Source of the DNA: Cellulomonas sp. JH27-2
Lineage (GTDB): Bacteria > Actinomycetota > Actinomycetes > Actinomycetales > Cellulomonadaceae
NCBI RefSeq assembly: GCF_014837175.1
Contig: NZ_JACYFR010000002.1
Span: forward strand, 62,001 to 126,000
Direction: 5' to 3'
Length of the DNA: 64,000 nucleotides
Shown: piece after piece, positions 8,254 to 17,106 of the stretch
Position numbering within the stretch: the first letter of the stretch is position 1
Layout: each line of letters starts with the position of its first letter
The notes under the pieces: model-generated
Told to the model about the DNA's origin: nothing
What the model saw: only the letters and a program-made list of their open reading frames with translations
The model's database searches: none
Made by a program: the position numbers and the translations under genes

Positions 8254-9915
8254 TCATCGCTCACCTCCTGCGACCAGGCCGGCCGTGGCCGGCTCGAGCG
8301 GGCGTCGTGCGCCCGGGATCGCGGCCAGCAGCTCTGCGGTGTACGCGTGCTGCGGGTCGGCGAAGACGTCCTCGACCGTGCCGCGCTCGACGACGCGGCC
8401 CTGGCGCAGGACCACCACGTCGTGCGCGACCTGCCGCACCACGGCGAGATCGTGGGAGATGAACAGGTACGTGACGCCGAGCTCGCGCTGCAGCTCGGCG
8501 AGCAGGTCCAGGATCTGGGCCTGCACCGAGACGTCGAGCGCGGAGACGGGCTCGTCGAGCACCACCAGGTCGGGTCGGACGGACAGGGCGCGGGCGATCG
8601 CGACGCGTTGGCGCTGTCCGCCGGACAGCTCGGCCGGTCGGCGCTGAGCCACAGAGACGGGCAGGGCGACGAGGTCCAGGAGCTCGGCCGTGCGCGTCGC
8701 GCGGGTGCGGCGGTCACCGACGCCGAAGGCTCGCAGCGGCTCGCCGACGATCTGCCCCACGGACCAGCGCGGGTCGAGCGACGAGTACGGGTTCTGGTAG
8801 ACGACCTGCATCTGCCGGCGCAGGGCCCGCAGCTCGGAGCCCCGCGTGTGGCTCACGTCCCGGCCGCCGACGAGCACCTGGCCCGCCGTCGGCTCGGCGA
8901 GCCGCAGCGCCAGACGTGCGGTCGTCGACTTGCCGGACCCTGACTCGCCGACGAGTGCCAGGGTGCCGCCGCGTGGCACGCGGAACGACACGTCGTCGAC
9001 GGCCCGCAGGGTCCCGCCACCGCCGGAGCGCGGCAGCGGGAAGTCCTTGACGAGCCCGCGGACCTCGAGGGCCGGCGGTGCGTCGAGGGCGACGGGAACC
9101 GAGACGGGACGCGCACCGCGCAACGACGGGGCCGCCGCGAGCAGCTGTCTCGTGTAGGCCTCGCGGGGCGAGCCGAGCACCTCGTCGGGCGTGCCCGCCT
9201 CCACGACGCGTCCCTGCGACATGACGACGATCCGGTCGGCGCGGTCGGCGGCGACGCCCAGGTCGTGCGTGATGAGCAGGACGCCCGTGCCGGTCTCGGC
9301 GGTCAGCGTGTCGAGGTGGTCGAGGATCTGACGCTGCACGGTGACGTCGAGGGCGCTCGTCGGCTCGTCGGCGACGAGCAGGCGCGGGCGCGCCACGAGC
9401 GCGATCGCGATGAGGACGCGCTGGCGCATCCCGCCCGACAGCTCGTGCGGGTACTGCCGTGCCCGCAGCTCGGGCTCGGGCAGGCCGGCGCGACGTAGCG
9501 CCTCCACCGCCTCGATCCCCGCGGCGCGGCGGTCGGCGAGCCCGTGGATGCGCAGCACCTCGGCCACCTGGTCCCCGATGCGCTTGACGGGGTTGAGCGA
9601 GACGGTGGGGTCCTGGGGGACGAGGCCGACGAGCAGGCCGCGAACCGCCTGCAGCTCGCGCGGCGAGGCCTGCACCACGTCGCGACCCAGCAGGTCGATG
9701 GTGCCGCGCTCGATGCGCGCGGCGGGCGCGAGCAGGCGGACGACGGCTGCTGCGGTGGTCGACTTGCCGGAGCCGGACTCGCCGACGACGGCCACTGTCT
9801 CGCCCTCGTCGACGTGCAGCGAGACGTCACGGACCGCGTGCACGTCGCCGTGCCGGGTGCGGTAGGAGACGGCGAGGTCGTCGACGGTGAGCAGGCGCTC
9901 GGGTGCGGTGGTCAT
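8254..9915 (-). CDS. Dual-domain peptide ABC transporter ATPase (DppD-DppF fusion)
   Basis: 553 residues, twice the size of a single ABC ATPase. First half: Walker [10 protein letters not shown] at 45-53, signature ELSGGMRQR, Walker [12 protein letters not shown]. Second half repeats them: [30 protein letters not shown]. The N-terminal half of each domain is of the oligopeptide/dipeptide type. Such fused ATPases energise both permeases of an oligopeptide-type importer. ATG 9913-9915 overlaps the TGA of the upstream permease (ATGA), so translation is coupled. ATG is preferred because it fits both the overlap and the domain start. Confidence 0.93.
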   Translation of the reverse strand: MTTAPERLLTVDDLAVSYRTRHGDVHAVRDVSLHVDEGETVAVVGESGSGKSTTAAAVVRLLAPAARIERGTIDLLGRDVVQASPRELQAVRGLLVGLVPQDPTVSLNPVKRIGDQVAEVLRIHGLADRRAAGIEAVEALRRAGLPEPELRARQYPHELSGGMRQRVLIAIALVARPRLLVADEPTSALDVTVQRQILDHLDTLTAETGTGVLLITHDLGVAADRADRIVVMSQGRVVEAGTPDEVLGSPREAYTRQLLAAAPSLRGARPVSVPVALDAPPALEVRGLVKDFPLPRSGGGGTLRAVDDVSFRVPRGGTLALVGESGSGKSTTARLALRLAEPTAGQVLVGGRDVSHTRGSELRALRRQMQVVYQNPYSSLDPRWSVGQIVGEPLRAFGVGDRRTRATRTAELLDLVALPVSVAQRRPAELSGGQRQRVAIARALSVRPDLVVLDEPVSALDVSVQAQILDLLAELQRELGVTYLFISHDLAVVRQVAHDVVVLRQGRVVERGTVEDVFADPQHAYTAELLAAIPGARRPLEPATAGLVAGGER

Positions 9916-10913
9916 CGGTTCCTCCCGGGGTCGCCGTCGAGTGCGCGCGAGATCCGGCCGGCGGCCAGCACGGTCGCGACGATGGTCAGGCCCGGCAGCG
10001 TCGTCAGCCACCACGACGTGCGCAGGTAGTCGCGGCCGCCGGCCACGAGCGCTCCCCACTCGGGGGCGGGCGGCGGTTCGCCGTACCCCAGGAAGGACAG
10101 GGACGAGACGGCCAGGACTGCGGCGCCGAGCTCGAGCGCGGCGAGCACGACCACCGGCCCGATCGCGTTGGGGAGCACGTGGCGCCCGAGCGTCGTCCAC
10201 CACCGGCTGCCGCTGGCGTGCGACGCCTCGACGAACACCGAGGTGCGCACGCGCAGCACTTCCGACCGCATGATGCGGGACACGGACGCGACGTTCGCGA
10301 GGCCGACGGCGATCGCGACGTTGATCGTGCCGAAGCCGAGCACCGTGATGAGGGCGAGCGACAGGAGCAGCGCGGGGATCGAGAGCAGCACGTCGACCAC
10401 GCGCATCGCCACGTCGTCGACGACGCCTCCCACGAACCCGGCGACGAGCCCGACGAGCGCCCCGACGACGAGCCCGACGAGGACGGCGGTCAGGGCGGCC
10501 GCCAACGTCAGGTGCGTGCCGTGGACCACCCGCGAGTACAGGTCCCGGCCCAGCTGGTCGGTGCCGAACCAGTGCGCCGACGACGGTGCCTGGAGCTTGT
10601 CGGCGGGGACGCCGTCCAGCGGGTCGCCGGGGGCCAGGAGCGACGGCACGAACGCCGCGAGCAGGATGACCGCGGACCACACCAGCGCCAGGACGAGCCC
10701 GGGCTTGCGGACCAGGTCCTCGAACCGGGTCCGCCACGGGCTGCGGCGGGCCAGCGAGTCCTCGCGCTCGAGCACCGCGTCGGCGAACCGCTCGGCCGAC
10801 GTGGCCGCGAACTTGTCGGCCCGCGTGTTCGGGTCCAGGGCCGTGGGGACGAACGCCTCGGTGGGCGGCTGGGGCCCGCGCTCGCCGGCGGTCAGGGCGT
10901 CGAGGCTGCTCAT
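9912..10913 (-). CDS. ABC transporter permease, DppC type
   Basis: 333 residues. A long N-terminal cytosolic stretch (to about 70) is followed by membrane segments. It has the inner-membrane-component signature [21 protein letters not shown] (about residues 225-245), matching the EAA loop that docks on the ATPase. [18 protein letters not shown] is typical of OppC/DppC. The start overlaps the stop of the DppB-type gene (10910-10913) and the end overlaps the ATPase start, so three genes are translationally chained. Confidence 0.93.
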   Translation of the reverse strand: MSSLDALTAGERGPQPPTEAFVPTALDPNTRADKFAATSAERFADAVLEREDSLARRSPWRTRFEDLVRKPGLVLALVWSAVILLAAFVPSLLAPGDPLDGVPADKLQAPSSAHWFGTDQLGRDLYSRVVHGTHLTLAAALTAVLVGLVVGALVGLVAGFVGGVVDDVAMRVVDVLLSIPALLLSLALITVLGFGTINVAIAVGLANVASVSRIMRSEVLRVRTSVFVEASHASGSRWWTTLGRHVLPNAIGPVVVLAALELGAAVLAVSSLSFLGYGEPPPAPEWGALVAGGRDYLRTSWWLTTLPGLTIVATVLAAGRISRALDGDPGRNR

Positions 10914-11938
10914 CGGGTACCTCCGGCGGTGACGGGGACGCGGTCCGCTGCGGGCTCGGGGGCGGCGTCGGCCGGCCGAGGTGGCGGTGGTGAGGTGACC
11001 CGCCGGCGGGAGCCGGTCACGATGCGCGGGTCGAGCAGCGGGTAGACGATGTCGATCAGCAGGTTGACCAGCACGTACACGGTGGCCGCGACGAGCACGA
11101 CGCCCTGCACCACCGGGATGTCCTGCGCCGAGACTGAGGTGGCCGTCAGGCGGCCCAGGCCCGCGCGGCTGAAGACCGTCTCTGTGACGACGGCCCCGGA
11201 CAGCAGCCCGCCGATCACCAGGCCGGTCACCGTCAGCGCGGGGAGCGCGGCGTTGCGCAGCGCGTGCCGCAGGTGGACGCGGGTGCGGCTCGCGCCCTTG
11301 GCGAGCGCGGTGTCGACGTACGGCTCGCGCAGCGTGTGCAGGAGGCTGCGCGAGAGCATCTGCGCGATCAGTGCCGACGTCGGCAGGGCGAGCGTCACGG
11401 CGGGCAGGACGGCGGAGGCGAACCCCTGGTTGCCCAGCGCCGGGAACAGCGGGATCTGGAACGAGAACCACTGCACGAGCGTCAGCCCGAACCAGAACGA
11501 CGGGACGGCGACGCCGAGGGGCGGGAGCGAGAGCAGGAACCCGGACAGCCGCCGGCTGCGGGTCGCGGTCGCGACGACCGCCAGGCCGCCGCCGACGACG
11601 ATCGCGAGCACGAGAGCCAGCCCTGCGATCTGCGCCGTCGGCGGCAGCGCGTCGGCGATGAGGGTGGTCACGGGCTGGCCGTTGACGACCGAGGTGCCCA
11701 GGTCGCCGCGCAGCGCGTGCCCGAGCTGCGTCACGTACTGGACGGGCAGCGGCTGGTCGAGCCCGTACTGGGCGCGCAGCGCATCGAGCTGTTCCGGGGT
11801 GACGTCGCTCGACTCGCCGCCGTACATGATGGAGACGGGGTCGCCCGGCAGCGCGTACAGCACCAGGAACGTCACCGTGTAGGCGGCCCACAGGACTCCG
11901 GCGGCCAGCAGCAACCGGCGCACCAGGTAGCGGCTCAC
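10910..11938 (-). CDS. ABC transporter permease, DppB type
   Basis: 342 residues, normal for OppB/DppB. It starts (GTG) [21 protein letters not shown], then [13 protein letters not shown], a long periplasmic loop, and the loop [20 protein letters not shown] of the EAA type. GTG 11938 is chosen because residues upstream do not resemble the family and because GTG overlaps the stop of a 10-codon upstream frame (11935-11967) that carries the good ribosome site. First structural gene of the riboswitch-controlled importer operon. Confidence 0.9.
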   Translation of the reverse strand: MSRYLVRRLLLAAGVLWAAYTVTFLVLYALPGDPVSIMYGGESSDVTPEQLDALRAQYGLDQPLPVQYVTQLGHALRGDLGTSVVNGQPVTTLIADALPPTAQIAGLALVLAIVVGGGLAVVATATRSRRLSGFLLSLPPLGVAVPSFWFGLTLVQWFSFQIPLFPALGNQGFASAVLPAVTLALPTSALIAQMLSRSLLHTLREPYVDTALAKGASRTRVHLRHALRNAALPALTVTGLVIGGLLSGAVVTETVFSRAGLGRLTATSVSAQDIPVVQGVVLVAATVYVLVNLLIDIVYPLLDPRIVTGSRRRVTSPPPPRPADAAPEPAADRVPVTAGGTR

Positions 11939-11967
11939 GGGTTCACCGCCTGCGGTCGTTCGTTCAT
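11935..11967 (-). CDS. Ten-residue upstream ORF in the importer leader
   Basis: Reads [10 protein letters not shown] then TGA; the stop overlaps the GTG of the permease (GTGA). The best Shine-Dalgarno of the leader (GAGGAG, plus-strand 11974-11979) sits before this ATG, and none sits before the permease GTG. It probably works as a translational coupler between the riboswitch and the permease rather than as a functional peptide. No cysteine codons. Confidence 0.5.
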   Translation of the reverse strand: MNERPQAVNP

Positions 11968-12010
11968 GGGGATCTCCTCGTTCGGGACGCGCGTGATGGC
12001 CGTCGGGCTG

Positions 12011-12116
12011 CGTGCTTGCACGACGGACGCCGTGCCTGGTCGTCACCTGGAGCACCCCGCCACGTGCGGAGGGTTGCTGCCCGACCAGCCAGGGCTTGAC
12101 GTCGGGACTCGAGACC
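12011..12116 (-). ncRNA. SAM-IV-type riboswitch, copy 1 (importer operon)
   Basis: Read on the minus strand: P1 strand GGTC, then CGAG; a P2 hairpin; the invariant CAGCAACCC; GGGGTGCTCC; P1 closing GACGACC at 12038. A 3' hairpin GCACG...CGTGC and an AAGC element follow, matching the P5 hairpin and pseudoknot strand of SAM-IV. The predicted transcription start from the promoter at 12123-12151 falls exactly on the first G of P1. Expected ligand: S-adenosylmethionine; expected output: repression when bound. Family assignment is from memory of the consensus. Confidence 0.85.
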
Positions 12117-12122
12117 GCGGCG

Positions 12123-12151
12123 AACCTAGGAAGCCGGGCGGGCCGGATCAA
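12123..12151 (-). promoter_or_regulatory. Promoter of the importer operon
   Basis: Minus strand: TTGATC (12151-12146), 17-base spacer, TAGGTT (12128-12123); start expected at about 12116, the first base of the SAM aptamer. Confidence 0.75.
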
Positions 12152-12205
12152 TGCCCGGCCGCGAACGTCTCACAATTCGGACTCAATCGGTCGGAAATAA
12201 GACGC

Positions 12206-12255
12206 GACCCGCAGGCCGCTCGCGCCGGGAACACCGGCCGAGCGGCCCACGGGTC
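12206..12255 (-). terminator. Terminator of the aminotransferase-monooxygenase operon
   Basis: Long hairpin read on the minus strand: GACCCG...CGGGTC outer, GGCCGCTCG...CGAGCGGCC middle and GCCGG...CCGGC inner pairing, followed by GCGTCTTATTT. It starts 15 bases after the monooxygenase stop and lies just upstream of the importer promoter. Confidence 0.8.
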
Positions 12256-12269
12256 ACGTGGGTGGGGGA

Positions 12270-13586
12270 TCAGGCGTCGACGAGGGCCCCGCGGTGGGGG
12301 ACCGGCGCGCGCAGGCCCAGGTGCTCGCGCAGCGACGTGCTCGTGTACGCGTCGCGGTAGGCGCCGCGCTCCTGCAGCGCCGGGACCAGGTGGTCGACGA
12401 CGTCGTCCAGCCCGGTCGGCACCAGCCACGGCGTGATGTTGAAGCCGTGGCTCGCGCCGCCCCGCACCCAGCGGACCAGCTCGTCGGCCACGGAGTCCAC
12501 GCTGCCGACGAAGCCGCGCTGCCGGTCCTGGGCAAGCACGAGCTGCCGGATCGACAGGTTCTCCGCCTCGGCCCGCTCGCGCCAGGCGCGGGCGAGGGCG
12601 CGCGGGTCCGCGCCGTGCCGGGCCGAGCCCCGCGTCTCACCGACCAGCTCGATGCGGGGGTCGTGGGCCGGCAACGGGCCGTCGGGGTCGTACGACGACA
12701 GGTCCTCGCCCCACACCTGACCGAGCAGCGAGAGCGCGGTGGCCGGCGTGACCTGCTGCTCCTTGACCCAGTGCGCCTTCTCGCGGGCCTCGGCACCGGT
12801 CGCGGCGAGGATGAACTGCGTGCCCGGCAGGATCTTGAGGTCGTCCTCGGGGCGGCCGGCTCGCACGGTGCGGGCGCGGACGTCGTCGGCGAACGCGAGC
12901 GCGTCGTCGTAGTCCGTGCCGTGCGCCGAGAAGATGACCTCCGCGTGGCGGGCGGCGAAGTCGCGTCCGTCGGGCGAGTCGCCGGCCTGGAAGAGCACCG
13001 GGTGGTCGCTCAGCGCGACGGTCGGGGAGACCCTCAGGTCGACCGTGCTGCCCGTGTAGGACACGCTGCGGCCGAACCCGTCCCAGATGGCCTGCGCGGC
13101 CTCGACGAACTCGCCCGCGCGCTCGTACCGCTGCGAGTGGTCCAGCCACCCGCCCCGGCGGAAGTTCTCGCCGGTCCAGGCGTTGTCGGTCGTGACGATG
13201 TTCCACGCGGCCCGGCCGCCGGACAGCGCGTGCAGGCTCGCGAGGCGGCGGGCCAGGTCGGCCGGGTCGTTGTAGGTGACGTTCTGCGTCGCTGCCAGCC
13301 CGATGTGGGTGGTCACGGCCGCCAGCGCCGCGAGCTGCGTGATCGCGTCGGGGCGGCCGACGACGTCGAGGTCGTGCAGGAGCCCGTTCTGCTCGCGCAG
13401 CCGCAGGCCCTCGCCCAGGAAGAACGCGTCGAACAGCCCGCGCTCGGCGGTCTGCGCCACCTGGCGGAACGTCTCGAAGTCGATCTGCGAGCCGCTGGCG
13501 GGGTCGGTCCAGATCGTCGAGTGGTTGACGCCTTGGAAGAAGACGCCCAGGTGGACGTGGGCGTTCGGGTAACGGTCGTCGGACAC
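12270..13586 (-). CDS. FMN-dependent monooxygenase, NtaA/SnaA/DszA (CmoJ-like) family
   Basis: 438 residues, normal for this class of two-component flavin monooxygenases. Hallmarks: HVHLGVFFQGVNHSTIW at the N-terminus, AQTAERGLFDAFFLGEG, NVTYNDPADLARRLASL, GRAAWNIVTTDNAWTGENF and HPVLFQAGDSPDGRDFAA. The family uses reduced FMN and oxygen to cleave C-S or C-N bonds (dimethyl sulfide, dibenzothiophene sulfone, N-acetyl-S-alkylcysteine). GTG 13586 has GAAGGAG upstream. It lies 11 bases after the second monooxygenase and in the same SAM-controlled operon as the aminotransferase. The flavoprotein at 16381 could supply the reduced flavin. Substrate is inferred. Confidence 0.88.
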   Translation of the reverse strand: MSDDRYPNAHVHLGVFFQGVNHSTIWTDPASGSQIDFETFRQVAQTAERGLFDAFFLGEGLRLREQNGLLHDLDVVGRPDAITQLAALAAVTTHIGLAATQNVTYNDPADLARRLASLHALSGGRAAWNIVTTDNAWTGENFRRGGWLDHSQRYERAGEFVEAAQAIWDGFGRSVSYTGSTVDLRVSPTVALSDHPVLFQAGDSPDGRDFAARHAEVIFSAHGTDYDDALAFADDVRARTVRAGRPEDDLKILPGTQFILAATGAEAREKAHWVKEQQVTPATALSLLGQVWGEDLSSYDPDGPLPAHDPRIELVGETRGSARHGADPRALARAWRERAEAENLSIRQLVLAQDRQRGFVGSVDSVADELVRWVRGGASHGFNITPWLVPTGLDDVVDHLVPALQERGAYRDAYTSTSLREHLGLRAPVPHRGALVDA

Positions 13587-13597
13587 GGTCGTCTCCT

Positions 13598-14728
13598 TCA
13601 GGCGGTCGCGGCGAAGCGCGAGGTGGGTCGGGGCAGGCCGAGCGTGTCGCGCAGGGTCGCGCCGGGGCGCGGGGTCGGCAACGCGCGGGCCACGCGCAGC
13701 GCGGGAAGCACGTCGCGGACCAGCACGGGCACGTCGTCGTCGATCACCGAGGGCAGGATCCGGACGCCGTCGACGACGCCGCGCAGCGAGGTGAGCAGCG
13801 CGACGAGCCCGGCGGCCGAGCCCGTGAAGACGACGGCGTCGGGGGTGTGCGCGGCGCTCCGGTCCAGTGCTTCCAGACGTTGTGCGCCCGTGGCGGTGTC
13901 GGTGTCCAGGGTCACGGCGACGTCGACGAGCACGAGCGGGGCACCCGTTCCCTGCGCCTGCCCGAGGGAGGAGACGAGCGCGATGTCGAGCAGCTCGCCC
14001 GGCACGGCGCCGGCACGGCCGACGACGACGGACTGGCCCTGCGGGCCCCGCGGCACGATGAGCGGTCCCTTGACCGTGAAGGGAGCCCGTCGGCCGTCCG
14101 GTGCGGAGCGCAGCGCGGGGGAGGCGGCTGGGCCGTCGCCGCCGCTGGCGAAGTCGACGTAGTGCAACCGGTCGCGGTCGATGTACCGGCCCGTGGCGGT
14201 GTCCCGGATCACGGCGTCGTCGTCCCACGAGTCCCACAGGTCGCGCACCACCGTGACGACGTCGGCGGTCTCGTCGGCCAGGTCCTGGCCGTCTGCGACC
14301 GGTCGGTCCAGCGCGGCGCGTGCCCCGGGGACCGCACCTGCGCCGACGAGCCAGCCGGACCGGCCGGTGCTCGCGTGGTCGAGAGCCGCGAGCTGGCTCG
14401 CGAGGTGGAACGGCTCGGTGACGGCGGGGTGGACGAGCGGGACCAGACCGATCCGGGACGTGAGAGGCGCAGCGAACGCCGCCCGCGTCACGGCGTCGAC
14501 CCGGTGCGGGTCGCGGCCTGCGACCGGGACGAGCGAGTCGTCGAACGTCACGAACGTGACCCCGGCGTTCTCGGCGGCGGCGACCACCGTGCGCAGGCGG
14601 TGGGCGTCGGGCGTGACGCCCGGTCGGGCGGCCGGGGTCGCGAAGGTCGTGTGCGGTTCGACGAGGTGGGCGGCCGGGTGCTGGCCGGCGCCGTCCACCT
14701 CGAGGGCGATGTGCAGGACGGAGGTCAT
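13598..14728 (-). CDS. Luciferase-like (LLM class) flavin-dependent oxidoreductase
   Basis: 376 residues. Luciferase-like barrel features: TVVAAAENAGVTFVTFDDS, TSRIGLVPLVHPAVTEPFHLA and ASTGRSGWLVGAGAVPGARA. It is more divergent than its neighbours and shows an unusual middle part (about 200-260) with no long signature I recognise. It sits between the aminotransferase (20 bases upstream) and the NtaA-type monooxygenase (11 bases downstream), so the three are one transcript from the riboswitch at 16011-16089. Probably a second oxygenase or partner in the same organosulfur route. Confidence 0.75.
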   Translation of the reverse strand: MTSVLHIALEVDGAGQHPAAHLVEPHTTFATPAARPGVTPDAHRLRTVVAAAENAGVTFVTFDDSLVPVAGRDPHRVDAVTRAAFAAPLTSRIGLVPLVHPAVTEPFHLASQLAALDHASTGRSGWLVGAGAVPGARAALDRPVADGQDLADETADVVTVVRDLWDSWDDDAVIRDTATGRYIDRDRLHYVDFASGGDGPAASPALRSAPDGRRAPFTVKGPLIVPRGPQGQSVVVGRAGAVPGELLDIALVSSLGQAQGTGAPLVLVDVAVTLDTDTATGAQRLEALDRSAAHTPDAVVFTGSAAGLVALLTSLRGVVDGVRILPSVIDDDVPVLVRDVLPALRVARALPTPRPGATLRDTLGLPRPTSRFAATA

Positions 14729-14748
14729 CGAGTTCCTTCGATCGGGGT

Positions 14749-15957
14749 TCAGCGGACGGAGTCGTAGGCGTCGCCGAGCCGGTCGACGAACGCGAGCAGC
14801 GTCTCGACCGGGTGGTTGCCGTAGGCCAGGCGCAGGTGGTCGGCGAACTCGCGGCGACCGCTCGAGGCGAAGAACTCGCCCCGCTGGTAGGAGGCGCCGC
14901 GCTCGGCGGCGGCCTCGTACAGGCGCGTCGGATCGATCGTGGGGTCCGTCAGGCGCGGCCACAGGAAGAAGCCGCCGTCGGGTCGGCGCGTCTCGATCAG
15001 GTCGCCGAACCGCTCCGTCAACGCGTCGACCACGGCGTCGGCGCGCTCGCGGTACAGCGCGCGGGCGCCGACGAGCGTGCGGTCGAACCACGTCGCGTCA
15101 TGCGTCAGCAGGTCGATCACGATGCGCTGCTCGAGCGTGGACGTGTGCGAGTCCTGCCTGTTGCGCAGGCGCACGAACGCCTGGGCCAGCCGCGGGGGAG
15201 CCACGACCCAGCCGAGGCGCAGGCCGGGGCCCAGGGTCTTCGAGAACGTGTTGACGTGCACCACGTGCTCGGAGGAGTTGAAGGCGCCGAAGTCCTCGTC
15301 GGCGCCGCGGAACCGCAGCTCGCGGTACGGGTTGTCCGCGATGACGACGACGTTGTACCGCTCGGCGAGCTCGACCAGGCGCACCCGGGCCTCGGCCGGC
15401 AGCGTGCCCTGGCTCGGGTTGTGGAAGTCGGGCACGGTGTAGACGGCCGACGGGCGCGCGCCCCCCACCAGGTGGGCCTCGAGCTCGTCCACGTCCAGGC
15501 CGTCGGGTCCCACGCTGACCGGGAGCGTGGCGGCCTGGGACAGCTCGAGCGCGCGCAGGAACAGCGGGAACACCGGGTTGTCGACCGCGACGAGCCCGCC
15601 GCGCTCGACCAGGGTCAGCACGGCGAGGGACAGGCCGTGGAACCCGCCGTTCGTGACGATGACCCGGTCGGCGTCGACACCTTCGCGTGCCGCGATCCAC
15701 GCGCGCAGCTCGTCGAGCCCCGCAGACTGCGAGTACTGGAACGAGCCGGGGCCGGACACGGTCCCGGTCAGCACCCGCTCGGTGGCGGCGAGGACCTCGT
15801 GCACCGGCAGCGCCGAGTCGTCGGGGATGCCTCCGAGCAGCTCGATGTCGCCGGGCCTGCGGCGACGCAGGCTCGCGTCCCCGAAGCCGTGCGGTTCGGG
15901 CAGGCCGAGCGAGAGGGCGGTCAGCGCGGGCAGTGCGAGTTCGGCGGTGGTTGTCAT
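14749..15957 (-). CDS. PLP-dependent aminotransferase, class I/II fold
   Basis: 402 residues. Fold-type I aminotransferase: VIVTNGGFHGLSLAVLTLVE (cofactor loop), VPDFHNPSQGTLP, VVIADNPYRELRF (Asp and Tyr contacting PLP), Schiff-base lysine in NTFSKTLGPGLRLGW, and RRPDGGFFLWPRL near the C-terminus. This is the 2-aminoadipate/MocR-like aminotransferase group without a DNA-binding domain. First gene of the minus-strand operon; ATG 15957 has GGGAGAAG upstream. It could transaminate a sulfur amino acid or its keto acid (methionine or S-alkylcysteine); a C-S lyase role is also possible. Confidence 0.87.
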   Translation of the reverse strand: MTTTAELALPALTALSLGLPEPHGFGDASLRRRRPGDIELLGGIPDDSALPVHEVLAATERVLTGTVSGPGSFQYSQSAGLDELRAWIAAREGVDADRVIVTNGGFHGLSLAVLTLVERGGLVAVDNPVFPLFLRALELSQAATLPVSVGPDGLDVDELEAHLVGGARPSAVYTVPDFHNPSQGTLPAEARVRLVELAERYNVVVIADNPYRELRFRGADEDFGAFNSSEHVVHVNTFSKTLGPGLRLGWVVAPPRLAQAFVRLRNRQDSHTSTLEQRIVIDLLTHDATWFDRTLVGARALYRERADAVVDALTERFGDLIETRRPDGGFFLWPRLTDPTIDPTRLYEAAAERGASYQRGEFFASSGRREFADHLRLAYGNHPVETLLAFVDRLGDAYDSVR

Positions 15958-15988
15958 GGCACGTCTTCTCCCTGGTGGGACATCGCTT

Positions 15989-16089
15989 GCGACCGCGGTC
16001 GCGGACGCCAGGTCGTGCTCGGGAGCACCCCGCCGGTGTCGTGGGGGTTGCTGTTCCGCCTGCCGAGCCAGACGGCGGAACTCGGGACC
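15989..16089 (-). ncRNA. SAM-IV-type riboswitch, copy 2 (aminotransferase operon)
   Basis: Minus strand: GGTC (16089-16086), CCGAG, a P2 hairpin, CAGCAACCCCC, GGGGTGCTCCCGAG, closing GACC (16014-16011). A hairpin GCGAC/GTCGC (16002-15989) and AAGC follow. The aptamer core is very close to copy 3 on the other strand (same GCCGTCTGGC..CGGCAGGCGG and CCCCCACGACACCG runs), so the two divergent copies probably arose by inverted duplication. It begins at the predicted transcription start of the promoter at 16097-16125. Confidence 0.87.
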
Positions 16090-16096
16090 GCCGCGC

Positions 16097-16125
16097 AAGT
16101 TAGGTCGCGGACAGGGACGCGTCAA
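16097..16125 (-). promoter_or_regulatory. Promoter of the aminotransferase operon
   Basis: Minus strand: TTGACG (16125-16120), 17-base spacer, TAACTT (16102-16097). Start expected at about 16090, one base before P1 of the SAM aptamer. Confidence 0.8.
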
Positions 16126-16220
16126 GGGTTCGTCCCGGTCGTCTCACGAACGCGTTCTTCGGGCGATCGTGCAGGTAAGAGCGTTGCGTCCCGCGATGCA
16201 AGACGGTCCGGAGCGACCGT

Positions 16221-16249
16221 TGACATGGCCGTGTGGGACGCGGATTCTC
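16221..16249 (+). promoter_or_regulatory. Promoter of the nitroreductase-to-monooxygenase operon
   Basis: Consensus TTGACA (16221-16226), 17-base spacer, GATTCT (16244-16249). Start expected at about 16256, two bases before the SAM aptamer. Confidence 0.8.
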
Positions 16250-16257
16250 CCCGCCAG

Positions 16258-16360
16258 GTCACGAGCCCCGCCGTCTGGCCCGGCAGGCGGGGCAGCAACC
16301 CCCACGACACCGCGGGGTGCTCCCGGGCAAGACCGGGCCCGTCGCACGACGGGCAAGGAG
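16258..16360 (+). ncRNA. SAM-IV-type riboswitch, copy 3 (plus-strand operon)
   Basis: GGTCACGAG (16258-16266), a P2 hairpin CCCCGCC...GGCGGGG, CAGCAACCCCC, GGGGTGCTCCCGGGC, closing GACC (16332-16335), then hairpin CCCGTC/GACGGG (16339-16354) and GCAAGGAG. Nothing resembling a terminator with a T tract lies between the aptamer and ATG 16381, so control is probably at translation. GGGAGCACC just before the ATG (16372-16380) is an exact 9-base complement of GGTGCTCCC inside the aptamer (16317-16325), a possible alternative pairing. Confidence 0.88.
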
Positions 16361-16380
16361 TGTCACGAAAGGGAGCACCC

Positions 16381-17103
16381 ATGTCTGTCTCGAGCACAGC
16401 CGAGCTGCGCACGGCGTCCGTCGACGAGCTCGTCCGCAGCCGTTACGGCGACGAGCCCACGGGAGACCTGCCGGTGACCGAGGTGATCGTCCAGCAGCTC
16501 GGCCACCGGTCGGTGCGTCGCTACCTGCCCGACGAGGTCACCGACGCCGAGCTCACCGCGATCGTGGCCGCGGCGCAGTCGGCCGCCACGAGCTCCAACC
16601 TGCAGCTCTGGAGCGTCGTGGCGGTCCGCGACCCGGGCTCGCGCACCACGCTGTCGGCGCTGGCGGGCGGCCAGCGGCACATCGTCGACGCCGCGCTCGC
16701 GGCCCAGAACGCGACGCTCGCCGCCGAGTCGCTCGGGCTCGGCACGGTTGACATCGGCGCGCTGCGCAACCGCCCCGAGCAGGTCGCCGAGCTGCTCGGA
16801 CTGCCGCCCCACGTCTTCGCGGCGTTCGGGCTGGTCGTCGGGCACCCCGACCCGGACGAGGCGCCGCGCGTCAAGCCGCGCCTCGCCCAGGCCGCGGTCC
16901 TGCACCACGAGACGTACGACGCCGACGTCCACCTGCCGCAGGTCGCCGCCTACGAGGGCCGCATCGCCGCCTTCTACGCCGACGAGGGCCTCGAGCACTC
17001 CTGGACGTCGCGCGTCCTGGCGCGACTGTCCGGACCCGACGCGCTGAGCGGACGCGACCGGCTCGGCGAGGCGCTCCGCGCGCAGGGCTTCGAGCTGCGC
17101 TGA
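16381..17103 (+). CDS. Nitroreductase-family FMN/NADPH oxidoreductase (NfsA-like)
   Basis: 240 residues, typical for NfsA/FRP-type flavin reductases. Markers: HRSVRRYLPDEVTDAEL near residue 40 (FMN contact), AAAQSAATSSNLQLWSVVAV, GLGTVDIGALRNRPEQVAEL and the family-typical VKPRLAQAAVLHHETYD stretch. Such enzymes reduce FMN or nitro/quinone compounds with NADPH. First gene after SAM riboswitch copy 3, ATG 16381 with GGGAG ten bases upstream. The most economical role is supplying reduced FMN to the three monooxygenases of the island; it is not a typical FRP/CmoI-type partner, so this is inference. Confidence 0.85.
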   Translation: MSVSSTAELRTASVDELVRSRYGDEPTGDLPVTEVIVQQLGHRSVRRYLPDEVTDAELTAIVAAAQSAATSSNLQLWSVVAVRDPGSRTTLSALAGGQRHIVDAALAAQNATLAAESLGLGTVDIGALRNRPEQVAELLGLPPHVFAAFGLVVGHPDPDEAPRVKPRLAQAAVLHHETYDADVHLPQVAAYEGRIAAFYADEGLEHSWTSRVLARLSGPDALSGRDRLGEALRAQGFELR

Positions 17104-17106
17104 ACC

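Noticed and set aside
9903-11045. 380-residue plus-strand open frame
   Set aside because: Antisense to the two permeases, highly charged His/Arg/Gln composition and no start signals.
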